Below are positions 51,601-59,725 of a DNA stretch of 64,000 nt, piece after piece. The stretch comes from Anarhynchus alexandrinus. Taxonomy: Eukaryota > Chordata > Aves > Charadriiformes > Charadriidae. Every line of letters begins with the position of its first letter. The first letter of the stretch is position 1. Location: NCBI GenBank assembly GCA_008711295.1, contig VUYV01000120.1:235989-299988 (forward strand), in the 5' to 3' direction. Both the position numbers and the translations under genes were made by a program. The notes beneath the pieces were generated by a model. That model searched no databases. It had not been told where the DNA came from and saw nothing but the letters and a program-made list of their open reading frames with translations.

Positions 51601-54600
51601 ACTTTAAACAAAAGAGGCTACACCTGAGCTGGCAGAAGAGTGGAAAGCAGTTATCTTTATATTTCTGTTTAAAAGGCTGTTGTAAGACCACAACCACATT
51701 CTTAAACAAAAAGAGTCAGTTGGCAAAATTTTCATTCCCCTCCTCCTCACAGCAAATTAATCCTGCAGCCCACAAAAGGCTGAAGCTTGGATTTCTGAGT
51801 TGTCCCCTCCAACCTCTACAGTCCCCACTGCTGCCACAGCTTCAGGAAATATCTGGGTTCTCTAGACCCTTCTATGGTACTTTGCCACATCCCATAATTA
51901 TTGGCTGGGCAAGAGGCAGCCTGTACTGTGTCAGATTGTGATCTCCGAAGATGTTTATTAGTTGGCTAACGTACATGTGCTCACTGCCAAGCCCATCTAT
52001 CCTGGTTAACAGTTCAATTCACATTACAGCCTCTCTCTCAGCAGCAGCACTCTGTCTAGGTTTATCTTTTCTAAGCAAACATAGATTTTCAGAGACCTCC
52101 TCTACTGTTGCTATTTCTCTCTCCCACCACAATAAATTTGACTGAAAGGGTTAAAACTCCCGAGGAGAAAAAGAGAGATATTAAGCAGGCTGGCAGACAG
52201 ATGCACAGCAAGCATTCATGAAATCAATATCCATAGCAAATTTGCCTTAAATATAGCAAAAATAATGTCTATTATTACCATTAACTATTAGAAATGAACT
52301 TCCAAGATGTCATTTTGACTTAACTTTACCTGAAAGTATCTGCTATCCCCTTACAGATGTGAAATCATTATCTTGGTGCAATATGATTACAACAGTGAGC
52401 ACAAGCAGAATGAGGTTTATTTTTTATGTTTTAAATTATTGTTTTAGGGCCTCCAGGGAAAACTCACCTACAGAAATGGAGTCATAAACATTAATCCCCT
52501 GACTGTGCCTGTAGCATGGTTCTACCTGAGCAAATGAGATCAGATTGCCTTTTTAAAACATTGAAGAATCACACTGCAAGAACCAACCCCTGTAGCACAG
52601 TCAATACGCCTCTGTGGATACACCAGGGAAATATTTAGAATTCTCCAACTACAGTATTTTCTGAACAATTTAATCAAACTGACCTAACACTCTGGAAAGA
52701 ACGGAACAATTTTTTCCATTACACAACATGCAAGTCCAAACCTCCTTGTAAATAATCTCCAGTGAATCAGTTAGCTGGATACAAGCATTTCAAACATTGA
52801 AATGCATTCCAAACTTTAAAACTCTACCTTTTCATTTCTTTGTTATTTTCTCTTGTCAGATATTTAAAAAGTTTATCATTTTCACAGACGAGATTTATGT
52901 TCTTAAAGAACATAAAGAATAAAATATATAAGACTTCTTTTGTGATAATATGCATGTACTTGCTATTGTTCTACTCTACCATCCACATTCAAGAGCACAA
53001 CAGTAGAAGCAATCCAATGGTATTCTTTTTATACCTTTCCAAGAAAAAAAAATTAAAATTTACAGTGCATGTCTACGGAGACAATTTTTAAGAGTTCTGC
53101 AAAGCCTTTTGTTGCCTCTCAGAATCCTGAAAATCAATTTTCAGCAAAAATCACTGCATCGTCTTACCTACAGACTAGTTCAGACTGTAAATAATGCTGT
53201 GCATAATGCTTAGTACTGTTGCAGGGTTAATTATTACTACTGCTCTGTTCAGTATGGCTACTGATAAATTTCTAATTTATCTTCTACCAAAAACTAATTA
53301 AGCTTGACAACATAATTGTAAGAAACCATATACAAAATTACTTTGTACTCTAGAGGTTGCTGCAACTCAGCAATCTAGCAGGGTAGGAAGAGTGTACAGC
53401 AATACTTCTGTTTCAGGCAACACTTATTTATAAATGGTTTAGGAAGGTTTGTCAGAGACAGAGGTGGTCAGAGGAATGAAACATGGTCAGCATATTTACA
53501 TTATTACCTCAATTTTCACAACAAAATTATGAAGCAGTCCTAAATGACTGTAAAGTTTTGCATATCATGTTAAATACAACATGCTCTGATCTCTGTATTA
53601 TGATGGACTTTGGCCTCATATCAGCTCTGAGGAGAGTCATCTATCAGAGTGATACCAAAGTTGCCCGTCAAGTTCTCAAGTTCTCACAAGCTGAACGTGT
53701 GAAATTTGATATATGCCACCACAAACATGGTTCTGAGTTAATACTTAATTTTTATAACTATACTGAAATGTGGTCATTAAAAACAAAGTACAATATTGGC
53801 TAAAACATAAAACAAATAAATTATGCTCCCTAAAGTTTTGTCAATAATTCTCATACAAAAAAAGTCCAGTAGACCAAAATGTAACTCATAAACAGTGCTA
53901 ATAACTGAACTTCAGATCCGAAAGTCACTCTTAACATCTTTTTCTGTGTAATCTGATCTTCCAGACAGGTGGTCTGTGGTGACACAGACTAGGCACAACA
54001 AACCTAAAGGCAATTCCCAGAGTTTTAAAATATACGCACGGTCTTACTACTAGAGAATTTTACTGTACCTCTGCCTGGCAGAGCAGCTATTCTCTTCCTA
54101 GAAGCTATAATTTGGGATCTTATTATGTCCACTATTCCCTGCACCAAGTGTCATTACCAGAAAGGCTCCTCAATGTGGCTAGAACATCTCTGTACTGGCA
54201 GACTGAGTATCAACAGCTCCAATGCCACCAGGGGTAATGCAGAACTGGTTAGAATAAGAAGCTAACCCCAGCCTGTACTGCTAAAAGTTTTCAAAAACTC
54301 ACCATACTGACTGGAGCAAATATACAGAAAATTTAGCCTAGGTAAACAATTCTCTTAGAGTTTCCCCTTGCTGTGGTGTCTAAATGATGGGCAGACTCAA
54401 GGAGTGGCAGAAGCTGGCAAGCAAAAGCATAGTTCAAAACATCTCCCAGTAGAATTAATAAACGTTGTACATATGTCAGAGTCTGGCAATAGACCAGATA
54501 GGGTTCTTTACTCATTTAATAAAAGTGTAACTGCTAGACAGCAACCACTACCGTCAAAATGATAAACTGAATCGCAGTCTCACTCATGACCTTCCAAACA

Positions 54601-55438
54601 ATATCGTTTACAACTAAAATGTGGCTTAATAAGCAAGGAAACAAGAAAACACTTTTTAAGTTATCCAAGGCTAGCGGGGGAAAAAACAAAGCCGTTTTCT
54701 GCATAAAGCAAGCCTTCCCCACCAATACACACACAAAGTTAATGTAGACGTATTTGTAAAAGATGAGCATTTCTACAGCCACGCCGCCAGCATCTACCAG
54801 CAGATAGCTGGACGCAAACCTGAACACACCTGAGAACCCGTCAACGAGACAGCACCGTTTTTACCGGGGTGTCCCTATTTCGGGTCCTCCGCCAAGTTAC
54901 TTCACGGAAAGTAACTCTGTTCGTTAAGCACGGTAACTTTACTCAGAGCGGCAGCGCCACGCCTTGCGCAGAGGACGGCTGTAAGCTCCGCTCCCACCCT
55001 GCACATGAGGGAGGAGCCCGGGCCGAGGGGCACACCGCCCCCTCACACGGCGCGTACCGAGCGCTCTCAGCGGCGGGGCTGGCCGGGCAGGCCGACCCCT
55101 CTACCCGGCTCCCAGGCCGCCAGAGGCGGTGGGACACAGACCGTCGCTGCCGGGGTCCCGGGCCCCAGCGGCGACACCGCCCGCGCCCCAGCTCCACGGC
55201 GGGCTGGCTGGCAGCCAGAGCGGGCCCGGCAGGGTGCGCGGAAGGGCCGGCACGGTGCAGAAGGCTCCGTGGGGAGGCGAGTGGAAGCGGAAGGGCTTCC
55301 CGAGGGCCGGGCCGCGGAGGGCTGTTGCGGGGGAAAAGAGGGTTCTCCCAGGACTTTACCTTTCCTGGAGCCCTCGCTGCTGCCGGTTGGCGGCTCCCCG
55401 GGCTCGGCGGCACCGGCAAAAGCCGGGAACAGGGCCAT
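20925..55438 (-). CDS. NRDE2: Nuclear exosome regulator NRDE2 (HAT-repeat protein)
   Basis: Fourteen coding exons on the minus strand (listed separately) join in frame to 1170 codons plus stop, close to the 1164-residue human protein as I recall it. NRDE2 is a nuclear-speckle protein that binds the exosome helicase MTR4, restrains exosome recruitment and supports splicing of short GC-rich introns; the family also includes the worm nuclear RNAi factor NRDE-2. Visible features: an N-terminal MALFPAFAG start, a Ser/Lys-rich disordered region with a long lysine run (exon 3), the RFVWLDDIQ and [14 protein letters not shown] conserved block (exon 4), the RENPRD block opening the helical repeats (exon 5), an acidic Asp/Glu tract around residues 562-575, and many HAT-like helical repeats to the end ([24 protein letters not shown]). 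All splice sites are GT-AG and no frame break was found. The CDS spans about 34.5 kb. Confidence 0.96.
21718..21789 (-). CDS. NRDE2: NRDE2 coding exon 13
   Basis: Residues 1106-1129 (24 codons): [14 protein letters not shown], a classic HAT helix. Acceptor CACACAG, donor GTAAGC. The upstream intron 12 is about 5.5 kb and carries two CR1 copies. Confidence 0.93.
22868..23735 (-). mobile_element. Degraded CR1 LINE, antisense to + (NRDE2 intron 12)
   Basis: Read on the minus strand, it runs from the [16 protein letters not shown] region of ORF2 near 23735, past a degenerate active-site block (KFADD-like, near 23380), to the HWNRL segment and the CR1 3' end near 22870. Stops, frameshifts and an internal deletion (around 23300) show it is dead. 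It has the same orientation as NRDE2. Confidence 0.85.
24880..26765 (+). mobile_element. Degraded CR1 LINE, + strand (NRDE2 intron 12)
   Basis: About 1.9 kb of ORF2 and 3' UTR. It begins in the linker before the RT domain ([27 protein letters not shown]), passes [16 protein letters not shown], a fragment with FCKAF and the active-site region (KLADN in place of FADD), then the HLSYEERL region, and ends with CCAACTTCAACC and ATTCTATGATTCT near 26760. Several stops and shifts break the frame, and the active-site aspartates are lost. Confidence 0.9.
27272..27410 (-). CDS. NRDE2: NRDE2 coding exon 12
   Basis: Residues 1059-1105: [15 protein letters not shown] and [12 protein letters not shown]. 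Acceptor GTTTCAG, donor GTAAGA. Confidence 0.94.
27616..27643 (+). repeat. A28 homopolymer run
   Basis: An uninterrupted run of about 28 A on the + strand (T on the NRDE2 sense strand) in intron 11, about 205 bases upstream of exon 12. No element boundary was recognised beside it; it is likely to be length-variable. Confidence 0.9.
29478..29643 (+). mobile_element. MIR-like SINE remnant
   Basis: It shows the MIR order of landmarks: TCAGGATTCTGCCACTGACT, a TCGCTGT block, AACAGATAACCTTCC, then TTCTTCATCTGCAAAA, GATAGCATTTTC and GTGATTAGACAG. It is strongly diverged, as expected of an ancient copy, and ends about 47 bases from the donor of NRDE2 exon 11. An A run of about 14 follows. Confidence 0.75.
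29691..30619 (-). CDS. NRDE2: NRDE2 coding exon 11 (largest)
   Basis: Residues 750-1058: 309 codons plus two bases, several HAT-like repeats in one exon ([50 protein letters not shown]). Acceptor CCCTGCAG, donor GTAATA. Confidence 0.96.
31664..32050 (-). CDS. NRDE2: NRDE2 coding exon 10
   Basis: Residues 621-749: [32 protein letters not shown] and [13 protein letters not shown], ending WLQYEISK. Exactly 129 codons. Acceptor TTTTTAG, donor GTAATG. Confidence 0.94.
32771..32946 (-). CDS. NRDE2: NRDE2 coding exon 9
   Basis: Residues 562-620: the acidic Asp/Glu tract, then [11 protein letters not shown] and [13 protein letters not shown], ending DPERQ. The acceptor is TTTTAG. The donor reads GTCACT, which is GT but poor at +3 to +5. 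Confidence 0.9.
34976..35096 (-). CDS. NRDE2: NRDE2 coding exon 8
   Basis: Residues 522-561: [19 protein letters not shown] and [13 protein letters not shown], among the best conserved parts of the family. Acceptor AACAACAG, donor GTATGT. Confidence 0.95.
35670..35800 (+). mobile_element. Possible MIR-like SINE remnant
   Basis: AGTCCAGGGTTCTAGTTCTG followed by ACTGTCACTGCC resembles the central MIR block (CTGGGTTCTA...TCTGCCACTG). Support is weak because the following conserved core is poorly kept. Confidence 0.35.
37140..37273 (-). CDS. NRDE2: NRDE2 coding exon 7
   Basis: Residues 477-521: [20 protein letters not shown] helical repeat and [18 protein letters not shown]. Acceptor TTTACAG, donor GTAGCA. 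Confidence 0.95.
37274..40607 (-). other. NRDE2: NRDE2 intron 6
   Basis: 3.3 kb of intron. It contains the MIR-like remnant at 39915-40055 and an open frame behind an acceptor-like site on the opposite strand (39574-39792; see findings). Nothing else was recognised. Confidence 0.55.
39915..40055 (-). mobile_element. MIR-like SINE remnant
   Basis: On the + strand it reads like the reverse complement of MIR: AGGTTAAGTCATTTAGCTCC, then GCCAGAACTGAGCATGAACTC, TCCAGTCCAGCATCCTAACC and ATCTGACTAATTTTCC. It lies in NRDE2 intron 6, in the same orientation as NRDE2. Confidence 0.65.
40608..41010 (-). CDS. NRDE2: NRDE2 coding exon 6
   Basis: Residues 343-476: the [19 protein letters not shown] and LCTEFWEP blocks of the NRDE-2 domain, ending GTEEAML. 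Acceptor TTTTAAG, donor GTAAGG. Confidence 0.95.
41212..41674 (-). CDS. NRDE2: NRDE2 coding exon 5
   Basis: Residues 188-342, from [12 protein letters not shown] through NPLGIYD and [10 protein letters not shown] to EFVSFQ. It marks the shift from the disordered N-terminus to the helical repeats. Acceptor TTCTAAG, donor GTAGGT. Confidence 0.94.
42731..42860 (-). mobile_element. MIR-like SINE remnant
   Basis: The + strand shows the MIR reverse complement: CAGACACAGAAACAGA, GGGGCACTCGCCCAAAG, ATCTATAACAGAACC, CTGGATTTCTGACCTC and AAACCATGCTTTTGAAACTG. It lies in NRDE2 intron 4. Confidence 0.72.
43146..43295 (-). CDS. NRDE2: NRDE2 coding exon 4
   Basis: Residues 138-187, including RFVWLDDIQ and [14 protein letters not shown], in the region reported to contact MTR4. 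The acceptor CTTCAG was chosen over a nearby CTAG, which would bring in a stop codon. Donor GTACAA. Confidence 0.93.
45390..45614 (-). CDS. NRDE2: NRDE2 coding exon 3
   Basis: Residues 63-137, the low-complexity segment: SGESDTDES, a run of Lys/His ([12 protein letters not shown]) and a Ser/Glu tract. The acceptor (CCAAGCAG) ends at 45615 and is directly bordered by an antisense CR1; see findings. Donor GTATGT. Confidence 0.92.
45616..45852 (+). mobile_element. CR1 LINE 3' fragment abutting NRDE2 exon 3
   Basis: Read on the + strand: TAGGTTTAGATTGGATATTA, then AAGTTCTTCACAGAAAGGGTTG, CATCGGAACAGGCTGCCCAG, CATCCCTGGAGG, CCCTTCCAACC and GATTCTAAG. It covers the last part of CR1 ORF2 and the 3' UTR and is antisense to NRDE2. 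Its 5' (truncated) end lies within about 12 bases of the exon 3 acceptor, and the 45616-45626 segment is only probably CR1. Confidence 0.85.
46751..46772 (+). repeat. (CA)n microsatellite
   Basis: About ten uninterrupted CA dinucleotides within NRDE2 intron 2. Confidence 0.9.
47878..47986 (-). CDS. NRDE2: NRDE2 coding exon 2
   Basis: Residues 27-62, opening [10 protein letters not shown] as in the human protein. Acceptor CTGCAG, donor GTAGAA. Intron 1 upstream is about 7.4 kb. Confidence 0.93.
48290..48490. repeat. AT-rich low-complexity tract
   Basis: About 200 bases that are almost entirely A/T, with TATA/ATAT runs, in NRDE2 intron 1 just upstream of exon 2. Confidence 0.85.
51005..51110 (-). 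mobile_element. MIR-like SINE remnant
   Basis: The + strand shows MIR reverse-complement landmarks: GGCAGAATGAAGTTAAATAA, TTTGCCTTCAGTCATACAG, GATGACAAAATTCAGAATTC and AAGACTTAC. It lies in NRDE2 intron 1. Confidence 0.6.
55360..55438 (-). CDS. NRDE2: NRDE2 coding exon 1
   Basis: Residues 1-26 plus one base. The ATG at 55438-55436 begins MALFPAFAG, identical to the recalled human start, which fixes the initiator. The donor GTAAAG lies at 55359. Exon 1 is inside the CpG island. Confidence 0.93.
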
Positions 55439-55492
55439 GTCTCAGCTTACCGCCACTACTATCTGCCCGAAGTGCCCCGCGGAGCGGCGGGG

Positions 55493-55504
55493 CAAGATGG
55501 CGCC
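55493..55504 (+). promoter_or_regulatory. YY1-type motif
   Basis: CAAGATGGCGCC matches the YY1 core (AAGATGGCGGC) with one difference. It lies about 55 bases upstream of the NRDE2 start codon. Confidence 0.6.
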
Positions 55505-55514
55505 GCGGCGCCGA

Positions 55515-55535
55515 GCCTACTGGGAGATGTAGTTC
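55515..55535 (-). promoter_or_regulatory. ZNF143/STAF-THAP11 (SBS-type) site
   Basis: On the minus strand it reads ACTACATCTCCCAGTAGGC, closely matching the vertebrate promoter motif ACTACAAYTCCCAGMATGC. It lies midway between the two divergent start codons. Confidence 0.75.
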
Positions 55536-55550
55536 GTACGCCCGACTTCC

Positions 55551-55562
55551 CAAAATGGCGGC
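55551..55562 (+). promoter_or_regulatory. YY1-type motif overlapping a start codon
   Basis: CAAAATGGCGGC matches the YY1 consensus. Its ATG at 55555 is also the first codon of the divergent ORF, a common arrangement in genes whose proteins begin MAA. Confidence 0.6.
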
Positions 55563-55971
55563 GGGGCCCTGCGGCTGCTGGGGGGAGGAAGGGTTAGCGT
55601 TGGGGCTGCTGTGGGCGTCCAGCCTTCTCCAGGCTTCCGTCTATCTTGCGCCTTCCGCTGCTGTCGCTAAGGGGAGTGGAGGAGGGAGCTGCTGTGGGAA
55701 GAGGAGTGGATGGCGTTTCCAGGGCCAGCCTTTCCTTCTCCACCACCCTGAAACCCTCGTGGGGTTCACTGGCAGGGAACGCCTCAGAATGTCTCAAGAT
55801 GGGAATGCTCAGCTGTGTAAAGGAGAATGTTGTAAGAAGCCATGCTTCCTTTCTGTTAGTATCCGCTGTATGTTTGAAGGCTCCTCTCGCCAGACAGCCT
55901 GTCTCAAACACCGGCAGCGAGGGCTTGGGGAAGAAATAACCTCTGACCAGGCGGTCACCTGTGATGTTTAA
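55555..55971 (+). CDS. Unassigned divergent ORF with signal-peptide-like start
   Basis: 138 codons from an ATG in the NRDE2 CpG island, divergent to NRDE2. The protein opens MAAGPCGCWGEEG, followed by a hydrophobic stretch (about residues 13-30, LALGLLWASSLLQASVYL) that looks like a signal peptide or membrane anchor, then a Gly/Ser/Cys-rich part and several further Cys residues. A strong donor-like GTAAGA at 55832 could end a first exon inside the frame. I recognise no family and no conserved domain. It may be exon 1 of an unannotated gene, a divergent non-coding transcript, or chance coding potential in GC-rich DNA. Confidence 0.25.
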   Translation: MAAGPCGCWGEEGLALGLLWASSLLQASVYLAPSAAVAKGSGGGSCCGKRSGWRFQGQPFLLHHPETLVGFTGRERLRMSQDGNAQLCKGECCKKPCFLSVSIRCMFEGSSRQTACLKHRQRGLGEEITSDQAVTCDV

Positions 55972-56121
55972 TAGCACCCATGAGCCTTCCCTGCATAAAG
56001 GAACTGGAAAAATAATTTTTATGCTTTTACACTTTGCACCTTCTTGGGCAGGGTGTTCCACTTTGTAATTACGTATTGTCTGAAACAGTATTTCCTTTTT
56101 GTCTCAAGCCCAGTGCCTGAC

Positions 56122-56195
56122 TCATAGAATCACAGAGTGGTTAGAGTTGGAAGGGACCTTAAAGATCATCTAGTTCCAACCCTCCTGCCCCCCAT
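56122..56195 (-). mobile_element. CR1 LINE 3' tail
   Basis: The + strand carries the classical CR1 end in reverse complement: TCATAGAATCACAGAGTGG, TTGGAAGGGACCTTAAAGAT, CATCTAGTTCCAACCC, then a C-rich run. Only about 75 bases remain. Confidence 0.85.
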
Positions 56196-56239
56196 CTTGC
56201 ATTGTGAGGAAAAATAAGCATTCCTATTCACTTTCTCTG

Positions 56240-56900
56240 CAAAATTTTATATACTTCACTTAAGTATTCTGCTTTCTGGAGTGACGAGTCTGGGTTTTTT
56301 CTTTGTATATTAAAGCCACTCCATAACATTCTCCTTGTTGAATTTCTTTAGTTTTTCTAACTCCTACACGAATACTACTGCACGACCAGAATTTCATGTA
56401 GTGATTAAACTATAGGCGTACATTTGATTTAGGGAATATATGGAATTATAATGACTGGTTTGTTTTCTGCTCCCTTCCCAATACCTTCTGAGCATTCTGT
56501 TTGCCTTTTGGCCTCTCCTAAGCTACAGTGCTTCTTAAGAGCCCACTCCTGAGTGGCAAAAGATAACAGGTAACTATTGTGTATAGATGTTAGGATTAGC
56601 TGCCCTATACACATGGCTTCGCACTTAGCAAGCTGATTTTTTGGGGTCATCTTATAATTTATTACTGAAATACTTCAGCGACCTTTCTGTCAGCTTTCCA
56701 GTTGATTATCCTGAATACTTTTACACCGTCTGCAGACTTTGTCAACTCTATGTTCACTGCCATTTGCAGCCTTTTTGTAGATGTTGAGCAGTCAGATCCC
56801 AAGGAATCCCACTGGTGACTTCTTCCTTTAGAAAACTATAAAACTATTTCTTAATTTGTGTTTCCTACCTTTAATTTATTATGAATCTATAAAATGCTAT
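56240..56900 (-). mobile_element. Probable ancient CR1/L3-like LINE remnant
   Basis: Blocks such as ACACCGTCTGCAGACTTTG and AGATCCCAAGGAATCCCACT near 56720-56815 resemble the reverse complement of old CR1-type ORF2 (the RT active-site and thumb regions). Similarity is weak and the limits are guesses. Confidence 0.45.
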
Positions 56901-58359
56901 TCATTTTTATCAACAGGAGAGAAGAATGTAAGTAGAGAGAGAAGAGGATTCAGAGCAAAATAGTGGTCATGGACACTGATAATCTGGAAGTCATCAAATG
57001 AGTGGGGCCTGATTGCCAACTTGGAAAGAATGGGCTTTAAAATGTATGCTCACATATTGATGTGGAGCAATGCTTTTGTTCAAGTCTGTTAAGATCTATC
57101 AAGTTTTGTAGTAAAACATTAGAATGTGGAAAATTCAGTACATAATATATAGAAATATATATCTGCCTAGAACTGATACAAAAGATAGTGAAAAAAAATC
57201 TAAAAGGTACACTGTACAGCCAGTGATGTCATGCCTCTCGTATCTGTCATATTTTCTCTTGCTTCTCCACACTTTCTACTTCTTCTGTAGTAAATCCTGT
57301 AGTTAGTTCTTCCTTCCACTCCAATGACCGAGGAGCCCCTGCTAGGAGTAGGTTCATCTCTCTGTAAGATACTGAGAGACCGTCCTCTTTACAAAGGAGG
57401 GTTTGTTCTCGTATGCAAAACCTTACAGAACAAGCCTTATAGTACAGCATTACAAATGGTGTAATTTAAAGCATTCACAGTGGGTACCTTGAATAAAAGC
57501 ATCAGAAATAAAGGCAACCATTTTGAGTAAGGGCTACATTGCACTCATTTAAAGAAATAAATATCCCTAAAATATGGTAGAATTTTGTAAGACTGTAAGA
57601 GCAGAGGTCCTGTAAGTGAGGACACAAAATGGATACTGAGCACAGAGCTAGAGGGACAACTGGATGTATTCACATTCACCACCTCTGGCTCGCCGGAACG
57701 ACCCCTCCGGGATGGATTAGCAGGTTTCCACCTCTGTGCTCCACCAGCCTTTTCAAACCTCCATGGTGTGCCGAGTGCTGCCGGCATCATGGGGTGATGC
57801 ACTTGTATCATCCTAAGAATGCTTCTGCAGCTTACTCTAATAAGAAAATATGTGGTTTTAATATGACACATTTAGCATGTTCAGGCAGTGAGAGGAACTG
57901 GGCAAATGTAAACAGAGGGTGCTGTAGCTCTATCTCCCTGCAGTGAGGCCTATGGAGCACAACGGGGTTTCCGATAATGCAGGTTCCCAATTTGATGGTG
58001 TGCCAAGTTTCCAGCCTTCCTCTACATTTTCCCAGCCCCTTCTCAGGTTTCTTTCACTGAGAATTCCTTTTGTCTATGCCAACGCTACTCAGATGTGTTG
58101 AGCTCCACTGAGTAATTTTACCAAGGGCTAATTTTTGATTGAGACCCGCTTGGCAGGCAGAAACACAAGAGCTGCGGTTTGAGCTCTGCCCAGTGCAGCG
58201 CACTGCCGACGGGCTGTAACCTCACCACCGTCCCATGGCTGGCCTCACCAGGGGAAGAGATGATCTCCTGCAGGAGCATCACTGTTTGGGACTTTAATGT
58301 TGCCCCATAACGTCCCTGTAGCTATTTTATTTCCTCTTTCAACCCTTCTGTCAGGGTGC

Positions 58360-58690
58360 TGTGTGGGCTGGCAGCTCCCAGGGGGCCAGGAGCAGGGCAC
58401 CAGGGGCAGCCCCAGCCCTGGGCATCGGGCACCTCCCTGGGGACAAGGCCAGGCTGAGGCTAGGCTAGGACATGGGCCCACAGGTGTGCCTGGTCCAGCA
58501 GGGCCCATGGCCGGGCAGGGCAGGGCTGTGGGCAGCTGGAGACCAGCCGTGCTGTGGCATTGCTGGGGCAGGGGCTGGTGGCCCGGGGGGCTGACGTGGG
58601 GTCCTGGGCCATGGGCAGGGTTGGGGAGGCCCTGGGGAAAGCTGGGCAGGGGCTGTCAGGCCTGTCTGTGTCCGCAGGGCCCTGACAATT
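58360..58690. repeat. Isolated GC-rich, CpG-poor block
   Basis: About 330 bases very rich in GGGCAGG, GGGGC and CCTGG-like words, abruptly bounded by AT-rich DNA. CpGs are few, so it does not look like a promoter island. No perfect tandem unit was found; it may be a decayed GC-rich minisatellite or a repeat end. The G runs suggest quadruplex potential. Confidence 0.5.
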
Positions 58691-59725
58691 TCACCCCGCT
58701 CCATTCTCCTTAGAAGCTGCTATTGTACTTCCCACCCCTTCACCCTTCCCACCTCTGCTGTTCACCGGAAGAGGGAGAAGACTGGCCTCAGCCCTGAGTC
58801 TGGATGTGGCCTGGCAGCTACTGCTGCTGCTGTCTTTCCCAGCTAACCATATTCATGCTGTGAGCATCAGGCTGGGACATTTCACAGAGGAAAGGATGCA
58901 GAGTTCTCCATCACCTCATGCTTTGCTGTTGTTTGAGAGAGGCAGCTCAAGAAGATGTCTTCTAAGAAAAAATTCTTCTTAAATGTCAAGATATTATTCT
59001 TTGAATCCTCAAAACTGATGGATCAAAACTGGACATAGTTTAACACAAACATATAATAATTTTACATCCATCTTTCAAAAACACTCCTATTATATTTCTA
59101 GAGGGAAATGAGCTGACTCATATTTAGCAACAAATCCCAATTACTAACTTCCTGTTCAGTTTTTAATTATATATTGTATTACACATACAGTAAGTATCCT
59201 AGGTGAGGAGATTGCATAATACTGCTATTAAATTTGATATATCATATTTTGACCTCAAAGTACCCATTTTGTGTCAGTATGTATATACTTTCTAAAGTCT
59301 TTTATATACAGATTTTGAAAATTGTGTTATTGCTTATTGAAAATATACAATTCTAACACCTTTTTCTCCTTACAATGTATAAAATAATACCTGAATAAAT
59401 TCTTAGCAGTTTAAATTATTAATAAAATTATTATAAATTAAATTATTAATAAAACAGGGATATAAAATCACACAGAACATTGTTCCTTCAACAGACAAAA
59501 TTATATAGAAAATAAGCATATATAAGTTGATCTTATTCCCAGATGCACTATTGTTAATGTTTTTACAAAGGCTGTCAGGCCATCTTTCTAATGCTTTAAT
59601 GAATCTGGTGATTTATTTACTGATCCAAGTTCTATCTGTAAAATCTTGTTATGATAAGCATTGTATCAAGTGCTTGCTGGGTAGATCAGCTATTACAGGT
59701 ATGTTTGTGATGGACATATGTAATA

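Larger units (their letters stand above)
47987..55359 (-). other. NRDE2: NRDE2 intron 1
   Basis: The largest intron (7.4 kb), AT-rich except at its 5' end in the CpG island. It contains the AT-rich tract and one MIR-like remnant. Short open frames (for example 53483-53803 on +) have no recognised homology or exon structure. Intron 2 (45615-47877) likewise holds only the CR1 piece and the CA repeat. Confidence 0.55.
54930..55720. promoter_or_regulatory. NRDE2: CpG-island promoter of NRDE2, probably bidirectional
   Basis: A sharp CpG-rich block spans NRDE2 exon 1 and extends to both sides. No TATA box is seen. Between the NRDE2 ATG (55438, minus) and a divergent ATG (55555, plus) there are only 116 bases, carrying a ZNF143/THAP11-type site and two YY1-type motifs, an arrangement typical of bidirectional housekeeping promoters. 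Confidence 0.8.

Noticed and set aside
53483..53803. 106-codon + strand ORF in NRDE2 intron 1
   Set aside because: No motif, no good splice signals and no recognised homology; AT-rich surroundings.
54943..55532. Other open frames in the NRDE2 CpG island (for example 54943-55419 minus, 54869-55597 plus)
   Set aside because: They are out of frame with NRDE2 exon 1, low complexity and overlap its 5' region; only the 55555 frame has an independent reason for interest.
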